A stretch of 64,000 nucleotides of DNA from Eubacterium aggregans (GCF_900107815.1 NZ_FNRK01000007.1:62001-126000), one strand, 5' to 3'; shown: positions 54,629 to 63,584, counted from the stretch's first letter. A program made the numbers and translations. The notes: generated from the letters alone by a model not told the origin.

Positions 54629-56224
54629 TTAATCTTCGCTCGCCTTCGGGCGAGTTTTTTGATTAAGCAGCAAAAAAGACAGCTTAAGATACGTTCGATT
54701 CCTCGGAGAGTCCAAATCCAGGGGGATGATTTCTTTGATCCGGGACAGGCGATAGATAAGGGTGCTGCGATGAATGCCCAGGTGCTCGGAGGTCTTTACT
54801 AGGTTGCGCTCGCAGTCCAGATACACCTGGAGGGTGGTGTACAAATGGGACTGATGGGCAACATCGTGGCGGTGGAGGGCAATGATCCCAGGGTCAGCAA
54901 GATAATCGGCGGCCAGGGCCTCTTCGCCACAGGTCAGCATATAGGAGAGGGCGTAGTCCTTAAATTGATGACGCCAGATGGTGCCGTCGGCTTTTTGTCC
55001 GGCATCCAGGGCGATGGCGGCCTGGATGAATCCGCTGCCCAGACAGTGGATGCCAGGGAGAACGTTGCTCATTCCCATCTTAAGGAGGTACTCCCGGAGG
55101 ACCACGGCGATATTCATCATGACCTGGTCCGGCTGGCACCCGCTGTGGGTTAGGTTGACCACCACGGCAATGCTGTCTTCATAAAAAAAAGCATAGCTGG
55201 AAGTGACATGACTTTCAATGAGGGCTGCCGTGCTGGAGGAGGAGAGATCGGTAAATCGCATCTGATCATTATAAAGCTTCAGACACAGGTAGGCATCCTC
55301 TGCCTCCCAGGATAAATAATGGAGGAGATCTGAAAGGGCCCCAGGATCTGGGGCTTGTCCCCTCAAAAGCTCTGTGAAAAGCTGCTCTCCGGACTGGTCC
55401 GAGCCGACCCAAAAACGATTGCGTCGGTCCACCACCTGAAGCACATAATGGGCCAGATGGTCTAAAAGCTGGGCATCCCCGGGTTTGATTTCTGAGGCCA
55501 GCTCATCCACGCAGATCCGGCCCAAATAGTGGTTGTTCTGCCAGAGGTTGATATAGAGGATGCGAAACCCCCGATGGTCGGCGGAATACATATCCGGGCC
55601 ATGGGTGGTCAGGGTGTGCTGGTACTCCCCACTTAATTTAAACTCGTTGATGGTGCTCGGTGGGATAATCAGTTTTCGACTCTTCATATCCTGCTGGAAG
55701 ACCAGCATCCCTGGAACGTGCCAGGGACAGGACAAAATAAAGAAATTCCGATCGTGGACGAAGATCGGATTATCGAAGAGAGTGTTTGAGGCCTCGATGA
55801 GATCATCCAGAGGCGTTTGGCTGTCCATGGCCTTGATCAGGGCCCGATCCCAGGCAAAAATCCGCTCAAAAACGGCGTGGCAATAGTCGCTCACCGCTTC
55901 CAGGCTTTGGGTGTCTTGGACATGGAGAATGGTGCCTTTGGCATCCGAAGAGCCTTGGAAAGCTTCTCCGACGAGGACGCAGTCGACATCGGGATACTGC
56001 TTAATGAGGGCGGCTTCATGGCTCTTTGCCAGATAGAGATAATAAGGGGAGGGCGTGTCCTGGGACACCAGGAAACGGATGCCTAAATAACGTTTTGTGA
56101 AATCCGGATGGTAGATTTCAAGGGCGCCATACTGACTTTCCAGGGCATCGATGATAATCTGGATACCGGGATAAAAGCCATGGGGAAGTGGGTATGGGGC
56201 AGCGTAGTCTTTAGTGGGAAGCAT
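54629..56224 (-). CDS. PucR-type transcriptional regulator 1
   Basis: A 531-residue regulator. The C-terminal PucR helix-turn-helix is clear: LQVYLDCERNLVKTSEHLG followed by IHRSTLIYRLSRI. The long N-terminal part resembles neither a classic purine-catabolism nor a GAF domain that I can name. It shares motifs with the regulator at 56801 (NPIFVHDRNFFILSCPW, and THGPDMY with ILYINLW), so the two are paralogs. It is last of seven same-strand genes. A role in sensing the substrate of the adjacent methyltransferase cluster is inferred. Confidence 0.85.
   Translation of the reverse strand: MLPTKDYAAPYPLPHGFYPGIQIIIDALESQYGALEIYHPDFTKRYLGIRFLVSQDTPSPYYLYLAKSHEAALIKQYPDVDCVLVGEAFQGSSDAKGTILHVQDTQSLEAVSDYCHAVFERIFAWDRALIKAMDSQTPLDDLIEASNTLFDNPIFVHDRNFFILSCPWHVPGMLVFQQDMKSRKLIIPPSTINEFKLSGEYQHTLTTHGPDMYSADHRGFRILYINLWQNNHYLGRICVDELASEIKPGDAQLLDHLAHYVLQVVDRRNRFWVGSDQSGEQLFTELLRGQAPDPGALSDLLHYLSWEAEDAYLCLKLYNDQMRFTDLSSSSTAALIESHVTSSYAFFYEDSIAVVVNLTHSGCQPDQVMMNIAVVLREYLLKMGMSNVLPGIHCLGSGFIQAAIALDAGQKADGTIWRHQFKDYALSYMLTCGEEALAADYLADPGIIALHRHDVAHQSHLYTTLQVYLDCERNLVKTSEHLGIHRSTLIYRLSRIKEIIPLDLDSPRNRTYLKLSFLLLNQKTRPKASED
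54639..54660 (+). terminator. UUCG-loop terminator inside the convergent gene end
   Basis: CTCGCC (54639-54644), loop TTCG, GGCGAG (54649-54654) and six T (54655-54660). It terminates the DUF2284 gene on the plus strand while lying within the last codons of the convergent PucR gene, whose stop is at 54629-54631. Confidence 0.85.
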
Positions 56225-56233
56225 GGGGAAACC

Positions 56234-56788
56234 TCAGCTTTTCAGTGGCTGCCCTTTGTGGGCGATGCGTTCCTCCAGCTGAGCACGAACGCCCTTCATT
56301 CGGTGTTCGTATACCAGGATAGAGGCGAGGATTAGAAGTCCGGTGATGGGGAGGATGGGGCCGGTGGGAAGGCTAAAAGCGGAGCAGAGGATGACCACGT
56401 CCAGGAGGATGGCGATGGCACTATCAACACAGGTGACCAGTCCGATGATGATCTCCCGTCCCCGGGCGATATCGTCGGTTTTGGCCGAGGCAGACAGACG
56501 ATAACCGAAGAAGTGCCGGGGCCCCGCTTTTTTCGGGACGGTATTAATGAGGATGAGATGCATGGCGTAGAGGGCAATGCTGATACCGCACAGCAAAATC
56601 AGGGTGGTTTTGCTGCCGTAGCCCGTGATGGCACCGCTTAGGGCAAATTGGGTGGGAATGGTTTCGGGAATGGTGGGCCACATGATGGCGATGATGATGA
56701 CCGCCTGCCAAACTAAGATGGTGAGGAGGGTATAGGATATCCGTAATTGGCGGCCGAAGTGGATGCCTTGCCCTTGGGATGTTGACAT
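56234..56788 (-). CDS. DUF1648 membrane protein
   Basis: A 184-residue protein with four hydrophobic segments (about residues 20-37, 62-81, 110-128 and 140-158). WPTIPETIPTQF and GAITGYGSK are the DUF1648 signature seen in SdpI-like immunity and signalling proteins. It sits between two PucR-type regulators, 9 and 12 bases away, which suggests it may act with them, for example as a membrane sensor. That is speculative. A ribosome site, AGGAG, precedes the ATG. Confidence 0.8.
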   Translation of the reverse strand: MSTSQGQGIHFGRQLRISYTLLTILVWQAVIIIAIMWPTIPETIPTQFALSGAITGYGSKTTLILLCGISIALYAMHLILINTVPKKAGPRHFFGYRLSASAKTDDIARGREIIIGLVTCVDSAIAILLDVVILCSAFSLPTGPILPITGLLILASILVYEHRMKGVRAQLEERIAHKGQPLKS

Positions 56789-56800
56789 GGTATTTCTCCT

Positions 56801-58354
56801 TTAATCAGTACTGCTTAACAGAAGGTATGAAAGTTCAAGATGCAGCCGTAGCTGGGGGTCCTCAAGATCCAGATGGGTGAGGGCTTCAATTCGGGACAAC
56901 CGGTACAGCAGGGTGCTCCGATGGAGGAACAATGCCCGGGCGGTTCGGGTGACATTACGCTCGTTTTCCAGATAACAGCCCAGGGTCTCGTAAAGGCTGG
57001 TATGGTGCTGGGCATCGTATGCCCTTAAGGTCAGCAGGGCCTCGGGGCAAAGGCGTTCCGGGGGCAGCTTTTGACTGGCGGTTTCCAGGAAAAAATCCAG
57101 GGCATATTCCCGAAAGCCATGGCTCCAGATCATGCTGTCCGATTTAATGCTAAAGCCCAGGGCAATGTTCGCCTGCTGGTAGGCCTTGGGGAGGTGTGAA
57201 AAGCCAGTCACGGGATTGGACAGGCCAATGCGGTAGAGCCCCTCTCGCATCACGGTGGCCAGTTTGGATGAAATGGCAGAGGTGCTGGCCTGGATCAGAG
57301 TGAGATTGACAATGACGGTGATGCCTTCCGCGTAGGGGAAGGCGTGACAGTGGCGAATCTGGGCTTCGATATAGCTGATGACTCCAATGGGGGAGAGCTC
57401 GCCCTCGGCGTACTCCAGAGCCTGGAGACGGATACACAGATAGTCATCATCGGGATGCCAATGGAGGTAGCCCAGTTTCAGACGCATCTCATGATCCTTA
57501 AGGACCTCGCCGGAAAGGACCCTGGAAATGAAGGGGTCGATTTCGTTGACAAAGCTGCTCCAAATCACGTTATACCGGGCGATATGCTGGCAGATTATCT
57601 GCCCTAGGTAATCCAGGCATAAATAGTCGCCATCGGTAATGGATCGCCGGAGCTCGTTAACACAGATTCGCCCCTCGTAGCGGCCCTCGTACCAAAGATT
57701 CAAGTAGAGGATGCGATAGCCATTAGGGCTGTTATAGAACATGGTGGGGCCATGGGTACTTAAGGAGTGGGTGTACTCCGCATCAAATTTGAAGGTGTTC
57801 AGGGTATCGAAGAGTACCATCCGGCGGCCCGTCCGTTCATCTCGGTCAAAGCCAGCCATGCCTTCGGGGATCCAGGGGCAGGCTAGGATATAAAAATCAC
57901 TGTCGTGGATAAAAATAGGGTTTTTAAGGATGGGGAGACTGACCTGGGCCATCTCCTCAAAGGGAGCATCGCTGGACAGGGCACGTTGGAGGGCCATATC
58001 CCAGTCGGCGTAACGGTCAAAAATGTCCTGAACCAGAGAAAAGAGAACCGCACCATCGACTGTGGATGAAAACTGCACCCAGGAAAAGGCCCCGGGAATC
58101 TGGCTGTCATCACAATCCCCCAGGATGATGAGGTTCAGATAGGGGGCTGGCCACTTAGCCGGGAGATTATCCCCCCGGAGAAAGTAGACGATGGAAGGAT
58201 CGAGGATGGGGGTCGTCCGGTAATGGCGAACCCCCGTTAGGCAGGGCTTGTTCAGGCCAAGATGAAGCTCCCTGGGAAAGAGATGCTCCTCCAGGGCATC
58301 GGAAAGCACCTGGATATTCAGTTGAAAGCTCTGGGAAGCATCCCCTCGTACCAT
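56801..58354 (-). CDS. PucR-type transcriptional regulator 2
   Basis: A 517-residue paralog of the regulator at 54629. The C-terminal DNA-binding domain reads LGCYLENERNVTRTARALF followed by LHRSTLLYRLSRI. Shared N-terminal landmarks are NPIFIHDSDFYILACPW, STHGPTMF and ILYLNLWYEGRYEGRICVNEL. GGAGG precedes the ATG at 58354. It follows the URO-D methyltransferase gene by 44 bases on the same strand and may be part of the same transcript. Confidence 0.85.
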   Translation of the reverse strand: MVRGDASQSFQLNIQVLSDALEEHLFPRELHLGLNKPCLTGVRHYRTTPILDPSIVYFLRGDNLPAKWPAPYLNLIILGDCDDSQIPGAFSWVQFSSTVDGAVLFSLVQDIFDRYADWDMALQRALSSDAPFEEMAQVSLPILKNPIFIHDSDFYILACPWIPEGMAGFDRDERTGRRMVLFDTLNTFKFDAEYTHSLSTHGPTMFYNSPNGYRILYLNLWYEGRYEGRICVNELRRSITDGDYLCLDYLGQIICQHIARYNVIWSSFVNEIDPFISRVLSGEVLKDHEMRLKLGYLHWHPDDDYLCIRLQALEYAEGELSPIGVISYIEAQIRHCHAFPYAEGITVIVNLTLIQASTSAISSKLATVMREGLYRIGLSNPVTGFSHLPKAYQQANIALGFSIKSDSMIWSHGFREYALDFFLETASQKLPPERLCPEALLTLRAYDAQHHTSLYETLGCYLENERNVTRTARALFLHRSTLLYRLSRIEALTHLDLEDPQLRLHLELSYLLLSSTD

Positions 58355-58398
58355 CTGCCCTTACCTCCATCCATTATTGTTAAGGTATTCTATCACGC

Positions 58399-59454
58399 TT
58401 AACCGTTAAGGTCCAGATATTTCTGGCGGCTGTAGCGGTAGAGTTCTTCGGCCAGATTGACCTTCCGATCTGTCTTTTCATCCCGGAGTCGGCAGGCAAA
58501 GCGGCCGGTTGTCGCCAGCTCGTCCACCCGTTTATGGATATCCGCCACCGCGTCCTCATCGGATAAATCTGCGGGGACGATGTAAAGGGTACACTGGGCC
58601 AGGTCCACACCGTATTCTGACATGATGCTGGCCTTATCATTGGCGGAGTCCTGTCCCTCCCAGGCATCAAAGCCTGCTTCGATAAAGAGGGGCATCAGAG
58701 TGCCCACGTTGCCGCAGGAGTGGAGGCAGACAAACATCCCTAAATCATGGGCGGCCTTGGTGATTTTCTGGTACTGGGGCAGGAAGAGCTCCCGGTAGGT
58801 ATTGGGGGAGAAAAAGGTGCTGATCTGGGTGCCCATATCGTCGTGAAAGAGAATCATATCTGCATGGTAGACTTCCTTGGCGATGTGAATGAGCTCAATA
58901 TGCCAATCCACCAGCTTGTCAAAAAAGGCGGTGAGGGCCTCGGGTTCCTCCAGAAGGTAGCAGAAGGTATCCTCAAAGCTGGTGAGATCCGCAGTGCGTT
59001 CAAAAAGCCCATTGACGATAACAAAGTAGGAAAAGCGGTCCTCGGCAATACGGTCCTTATAATTATCCTCGTAATCCTTTTGCCAGTCGATGGCTTTAAG
59101 GTCGGGCCAAATTATCTCCGATTCCCACTGGGTAATGTCAGATAAGCGTCGAGTTCCGGGTTTAACCATGGCCGCCTTGGTCAGGGGTTCGTACTCCCAT
59201 TCAATACCAAACCAGTCGGTACCCCCAAAGGCCCGGGCTGTGGCATCGGGCATGACCATGGGTTGAATGGCATTGTTATCCGTGGTTTGGTTGGGTACCC
59301 AGAGGGGCATTTCGCCACGGAGCATTCGCAGCATATTTTCTTTGGGGGTGATGGGGTAATTTCGCTTGGGTTCTACGGAATCCGGCGCACCGTAGATACC
59401 CGGCATACTATATTCGCCGATAATATCGAGTTCAGAAGGGTTGAAGGTTGTCAT
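58399..59454 (-). CDS. URO-D-fold methyltransferase (MtaA/MtbA-like) with H-x-C zinc site
   Basis: A 351-residue protein of the uroporphyrinogen decarboxylase superfamily, the branch that moves methyl groups via corrinoid proteins. His245-Ser-Cys247 and Cys321 match the zinc-ligand pattern His-x-Cys...Cys of MtaA/MtbA. PKENMLRMLRGEMPLWVPN and ILFHDDMGTQ are also typical of this branch. True heme-pathway HemE lacks this zinc pattern. Neighbours are two transporters, a second URO-D protein and two regulators. It may demethylate a growth substrate or transfer the methyl group onward. AGGAG precedes the ATG. Confidence 0.85.
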   Translation of the reverse strand: MTTFNPSELDIIGEYSMPGIYGAPDSVEPKRNYPITPKENMLRMLRGEMPLWVPNQTTDNNAIQPMVMPDATARAFGGTDWFGIEWEYEPLTKAAMVKPGTRRLSDITQWESEIIWPDLKAIDWQKDYEDNYKDRIAEDRFSYFVIVNGLFERTADLTSFEDTFCYLLEEPEALTAFFDKLVDWHIELIHIAKEVYHADMILFHDDMGTQISTFFSPNTYRELFLPQYQKITKAAHDLGMFVCLHSCGNVGTLMPLFIEAGFDAWEGQDSANDKASIMSEYGVDLAQCTLYIVPADLSDEDAVADIHKRVDELATTGRFACRLRDEKTDRKVNLAEELYRYSRQKYLDLNG

Positions 59455-59486
59455 TTTATTCTCCTTAAGATGGTTTTTTTTGAGGA

Positions 59487-60881
59487 CTATCCAGCCAGAC
59501 CGAGGATGCCAATGGCGATGGGCACCCAGAGGGCGATACAGACCGCAATACTGAGTTGGATGGGAAGGGATGCCCGGGGCATCTCCTGCATTTTATAATA
59601 GCCCTTAACATAGGTTAAAAGCGGGACGGTGTCCAGGGGCAGAATAAAGCAGCAGGACGCACAAATGGCTAGAGCCAGGATGAGCAGCGCCGGGGAAATT
59701 CCCCAGCTAATGGCCAGAGCGGTCAAGGGTCCACCCAGCATGGAGATGAGCACTGGGCCCAAAGGAATGGGCAGGAGCAGCGCAAAGAAGATCAGGCTGA
59801 ACACCAGAAGGATGATGGGGGTTGGCATAGCCATTGAAGAGGGAAATACCGTCCCCACCAGCCAATCGCTGACCCCACTTTGGGTTAGGGCATTGCCCAT
59901 GGACATCATGGTTCCAATGAGGAAAAAAGCCGCCCAGCTGACTTCACTGCAGAATTCCCCCCAGGTCAAAATGGAAAAGCCCGGTAAAAAGAGCAGAGTA
60001 AAGCCCACGATGCCCACAATGGTAATATTTAAGACTGGAATCCAGGAAGACAACACCCACAGGACGAAGATACCGGAAATCAGTATAAATACATAGCGTT
60101 CCTGGGCATCAAAGTGTTTAGGGATATTTAGGGACTCCAGATAGGTTGCCATTCGCCCGGCCCCCAGGGGAGCCGGACAGAAAACTCGGCTGATGATCAA
60201 CCAGGAAAGCAGGAGGCCAACGATGCCAATGGGAATACCGATGACCATCCATTGGACGAAGGTAATCTGGATGCCGGCTTGGGCCAGAAAATCCAGGGCT
60301 AATAGGTTTATGGGGCTGCCGGCTGGGGTCATGATGCCCCCCACCATGCTGGCAATGGGCAGCCCAATCATAAAGGCCTTACCGCTTTTTTTTCGATCCG
60401 CCCCATTATCGTAAGCCCCCAGGATTCCCTCGACGATGGTAATGAAGACCGCCGTGGTGGCCACATTGGACATAATCGAGGAAACCAACCCGGCACAGAG
60501 CATGATAGCCAGAAGAATGCGCTTGCTCTCATAGCCAAAAAGGTGGATGAGAAAACGCAGCAGCCGCCGGGAAAGGGGAACCTTGACAATGGCCTGGGAG
60601 ATACCAAAGCTGACCAGCACGAAGAAAAGAACGTGGGAGGTATACCCCGAAAGGGCCGCCCCAACGGTGGGGCTGACGCCAAAGATAACCAGTAGGGCAA
60701 TGCCTAAAATACAGCTCACTCCAATGGGAAAGGTTTCGGTTACCAGCAGGACGATAAGGGCAATCATAATGCCCAGGGCACGAATACCGGTACCGGTCAA
60801 TCCGGCGGCTTCGGGGACGAAGAACATCCCGATGAGGATGGCTGCGGCCAGGAAACCGCCGATAAGTGGTGTCTTTTTCAT
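59487..60881 (-). CDS. SLC13/DASS-type anion transporter
   Basis: A 464-residue membrane protein with eleven or more hydrophobic helices. The two substrate-site motifs of the divalent-anion:sodium symporter family are recognisable as SNVATTAVF near residue 137 and PAGSPINLL near 188. Family substrates are dicarboxylates, citrate or sulfate, cotransported with Na+. The ATG at 60881 lies two bases after the stop of the MFS gene, so translation is coupled. It is encoded between methyltransferase genes, so it may import a methylated acid or exchange its demethylated product. Confidence 0.85.
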   Translation of the reverse strand: MKKTPLIGGFLAAAILIGMFFVPEAAGLTGTGIRALGIMIALIVLLVTETFPIGVSCILGIALLVIFGVSPTVGAALSGYTSHVLFFVLVSFGISQAIVKVPLSRRLLRFLIHLFGYESKRILLAIMLCAGLVSSIMSNVATTAVFITIVEGILGAYDNGADRKKSGKAFMIGLPIASMVGGIMTPAGSPINLLALDFLAQAGIQITFVQWMVIGIPIGIVGLLLSWLIISRVFCPAPLGAGRMATYLESLNIPKHFDAQERYVFILISGIFVLWVLSSWIPVLNITIVGIVGFTLLFLPGFSILTWGEFCSEVSWAAFFLIGTMMSMGNALTQSGVSDWLVGTVFPSSMAMPTPIILLVFSLIFFALLLPIPLGPVLISMLGGPLTALAISWGISPALLILALAICASCCFILPLDTVPLLTYVKGYYKMQEMPRASLPIQLSIAVCIALWVPIAIGILGLAG

Positions 60882-60883
60882 TG

Positions 60884-62317
60884 TCAATTTTGACGGGCAG
60901 AGATTTCCAGCTGATACTGTTCCACCTTATCCCGGGTAATTTTAAAGCCAAAGAACAGCAGGACGGCAGCGATGAGAAGCTCAATGGCCGGGATGGTCAT
61001 AAAGCCCATGCACACCGATTTTTGAAGGGCGATGGAGGCACTGGCGGGGTCGATTTCGCTGCTGAAGCCACCGGCAGCCAGACACCCGGAAATAATAATC
61101 CCTCGGGTCATGATGGCCACCTTCAGGGGAACATTCTGGAGACCGCTGATCCAGCCGGTGGCATTTTTACCGGTCTTCCATTCGGAGTAGACAATGGTAT
61201 CGGCGTAGAGCGCCGGGGTCAGGGCATAGGCTACGCCATAGCCAAACTGGGCTACGGACATCAGGATGATGACCGCCCACATATTCTGGAACATGAAGTA
61301 AGCCAGGAACATAAAGATTGCCATAATAACAAAAGTACTGATGGTCGTCATCCGGGAGGAGAACTTAGCCGAAAGGTTTTTAGCCAGGTAGGACCCAACG
61401 ACACAAAGAATATTGGAAATCAGGATATACATGGCCAGCATGCCTTTGTCGTGGGCAACATAGGTAAAGTAATACACCGCCACCCCGGAGCAGACAAAGT
61501 TAAAGGACCATTTGGCCAAGTCAGCCAGCAACAGGATGATAAGAGGTGGGTTCTGACCCAGGGCCCGAACCAGGTCCATGCCGCTGGTCTTATCCTTATC
61601 CTGGGCGGCTTTGGCACTTGCCACATCCTCATTTGAGGTGTTTTCCGCTTCTTCATAGCCGTCGAACATTTTGAAATGGGCAAAATACAAAACGGCCATC
61701 ACGACACCGAGGACAAAGGCCGTGGCGGCGTATTGGCTGGTCTCCCCAATGATACCGGCGAAGAAGGCGGCCAGGGGAGCGCCCACATAGGAGAAGATGA
61801 CCTTAGACAGATTGGCCCAGGCCGCACGGGTAGAGGCCAGCTGAGCCCGGTCTTCCGGGGTCTTCCCAGCGATGGCAATCATGGAGACATTGGCCACATA
61901 GGGGAAATTCCAAACCACATGGGAAAGGATGGCGGCAACAATGATGATGATGGCGGAAAGAGGGCCATCTCCAATTTTCATAAATTGAAAGGCGAAAAGG
62001 AAGGGGACCATCCAGGGCAGCAGGATGAGCCAGGAGCGGTACCGCCCCCATTTTTTCGGCTTGATGCTGTTGAGCACCGCCCCGTAGATCCAGGACAGAC
62101 AGGCGTCTACCGTACTGGCCACCGTGGTAATCATGGTAACGGTGGCCAGGCTGAATTGGGCCAGATTGGTCAGAAAGAAATTAAAGAAATAGGATTCAAC
62201 ATTGGTCATCAGGGAAAAACCGCAGTCCCCGACACCGTAGAAATAACGTAGGGCCTTGCTTAAAGGTTTGCTTTCAGGGGTGTTTGTCCCCGCTTTGTTT
62301 TCAGTATTTTCACTCAT
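60884..62317 (-). CDS. GPH-type (MFS_2) transporter
   Basis: A 477-residue, twelve-helix transporter of the glycoside-pentoside-hexuronide:cation branch of the major facilitator superfamily. YFYGVGDCGFSLMTN at the start, KPKKWGRYRSWL in the first cytoplasmic loop and the late EWKTGKNATGWISGL are typical. Members import sugars or other solutes with cations. Together with the SLC13 gene it gives the locus two different carriers. It probably takes up a methylated or methoxylated compound; that is inferred only from context. Confidence 0.87.
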   Translation of the reverse strand: MSENTENKAGTNTPESKPLSKALRYFYGVGDCGFSLMTNVESYFFNFFLTNLAQFSLATVTMITTVASTVDACLSWIYGAVLNSIKPKKWGRYRSWLILLPWMVPFLFAFQFMKIGDGPLSAIIIIVAAILSHVVWNFPYVANVSMIAIAGKTPEDRAQLASTRAAWANLSKVIFSYVGAPLAAFFAGIIGETSQYAATAFVLGVVMAVLYFAHFKMFDGYEEAENTSNEDVASAKAAQDKDKTSGMDLVRALGQNPPLIILLLADLAKWSFNFVCSGVAVYYFTYVAHDKGMLAMYILISNILCVVGSYLAKNLSAKFSSRMTTISTFVIMAIFMFLAYFMFQNMWAVIILMSVAQFGYGVAYALTPALYADTIVYSEWKTGKNATGWISGLQNVPLKVAIMTRGIIISGCLAAGGFSSEIDPASASIALQKSVCMGFMTIPAIELLIAAVLLFFGFKITRDKVEQYQLEISARQN

Positions 62318-62354
62318 AATATCCCTCTCGTAGAATAAATGGTAAAGAATCCGC

Positions 62355-63356
62355 TTAGTTCAATGGATAGGTTTCGCGGTTGTAGGCGTTGATTTCATCC
62401 CGGATGATATCGTCCACTTCCGGGAAGATGGTTCCTGTGAGACCGTAGGTCATACAGGGGATGAAGTGACCGCCGGGACCGTAGGTTTCGCACACCTGGC
62501 GGACATTCCCCCGAATGGTGGCTTCATTGTAATCCGCCACATCAAAATCTGATCGGAGGCCGCCCATAAGGGTGATCTTCCCCTGGGTTTCTGCCTGCAT
62601 TTTTAAGATATCATTCTCCGGCAGCACACCCTGCCAGATATCGATTCCCATGTCCACCATATCCTGGATGATGGGTTCACAGAAGGAATCTGCATGGTGC
62701 ATGACGATAACCCCGTGGTCCTTCATGTAGCCGTAGATGCGGACATAGGCATCTTTAAAGAATTCCCGCCAGGTATCCGGCTGCATGAATAAGGAAAGCT
62801 TGCTGCCCCAATCGTCATGGGAGAGGATGACATCCGGGTGGAGATGATCCACCAGGAGCTTGGCGTATTGGAAGCGGTATTCCGCTACGTAATCCACCAG
62901 TTCGTGCATGGCCTCAGGCTCTTCCAAAAGGTTGATCAGGGTATCCTCAAAGCCCATGAGGAAATGGGACTGCTCAAAGACGCCGGTGCCCATAAAGCCC
63001 ATGGTCAGGTACTGATCGTGATCCACAGCGGCAGCGGCCGCAAGAGCCGGTTCCCACCCCTGGGAGCAATGAGCCACTAAATCCGGGGCTACAACGTACT
63101 CCCGCCATTTGGTGATATCCGGGCAGACCTTATTGGCCTCAGTCACATGGGGCATGGGTCCTGGAGCGTCCTCGGGGAAAAGAATCTCCGTCCCCCAGCG
63201 ATCATTGGTGGTCTTCCCCCGGACCCGGTTGCCCCGGGTATAAACCTGGATGGGATCATTCATAATGGGGATACAGGCCTCGTACTGATTGACCAGCCGA
63301 TCCGGCTTACCATCGATTTTGATGGTTTCCAAAAAATTCTGTTTTGGTGTTAACAT
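62355..63356 (-). CDS. URO-D-fold methyltransferase with altered zinc site (H-x-D)
   Basis: A 333-residue URO-D superfamily protein and first gene of the locus. Aligned by hand with the protein at 58399, the H-x-C ligand pair becomes His221-Ala-Asp223 in MHHADSFC, with Cys301 at the position of the third ligand. ILSHDDWGSK matches the fold's active-site region. This form may bind a different metal or substrate, and is the better candidate for the substrate-specific demethylase. ATG 63356 follows GGAGGG; longer frames overlap the promoter and were rejected. Confidence 0.82.
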   Translation of the reverse strand: MLTPKQNFLETIKIDGKPDRLVNQYEACIPIMNDPIQVYTRGNRVRGKTTNDRWGTEILFPEDAPGPMPHVTEANKVCPDITKWREYVVAPDLVAHCSQGWEPALAAAAAVDHDQYLTMGFMGTGVFEQSHFLMGFEDTLINLLEEPEAMHELVDYVAEYRFQYAKLLVDHLHPDVILSHDDWGSKLSLFMQPDTWREFFKDAYVRIYGYMKDHGVIVMHHADSFCEPIIQDMVDMGIDIWQGVLPENDILKMQAETQGKITLMGGLRSDFDVADYNEATIRGNVRQVCETYGPGGHFIPCMTYGLTGTIFPEVDDIIRDEINAYNRETYPLN

Positions 63357-63387
63357 TGGATACTCCCTCCAAAAAAGATTGAACGAT

Positions 63388-63443
63388 AAAACGGTACCAT
63401 TTTGCGCTAAATTCATTATATAAACTTCCCACGGAGGATTCAA
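63388..63443 (-). promoter_or_regulatory. Promoter and operator-like palindrome of the URO-D locus
   Basis: Minus strand: TTGAAT (63443-63438), 17-base spacer, TATAAT (63420-63415). AAAACGGTACCATTTT (63388-63403), a near-perfect 16-base palindrome, lies 12-27 bases beyond the -10 box, near the predicted start of transcription. It is a candidate binding site for one of the two PucR proteins or another regulator. Confidence 0.65.
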
Positions 63444-63519
63444 TCCGACGAACACGAGAAGAATTCGTGGGGAAAACTGTACGCATTGTAGGAAAGAAGC
63501 TGAAGGCAGCCATCAGGGC

Positions 63520-63548
63520 TTTACATGGGCTTGGGGACTGAGTATAAT
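63520..63548 (+). promoter_or_regulatory. Promoter of the N-acetyltransferase gene
   Basis: TTTACA (63520-63525), 17-base spacer, TATAAT (63543-63548), 36 bases before ATG 63585. Confidence 0.65.
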
Positions 63549-63584
63549 GTTTGAATTAATGATTGTAGAGGAGGCATTGCAGAA

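Noticed and set aside
58379-58410. GTTAAG/CTTAAC/GTTAAG repeats after the URO-D gene at 58399
   Set aside because: Six-base AT-rich arms with no T-run; too weak to call a terminator or operator.
60866-61636. 256-codon open frame on the plus strand
   Set aside because: It lies opposite the GPH transporter; its composition (H, G, D rich) is that of an antisense reading.
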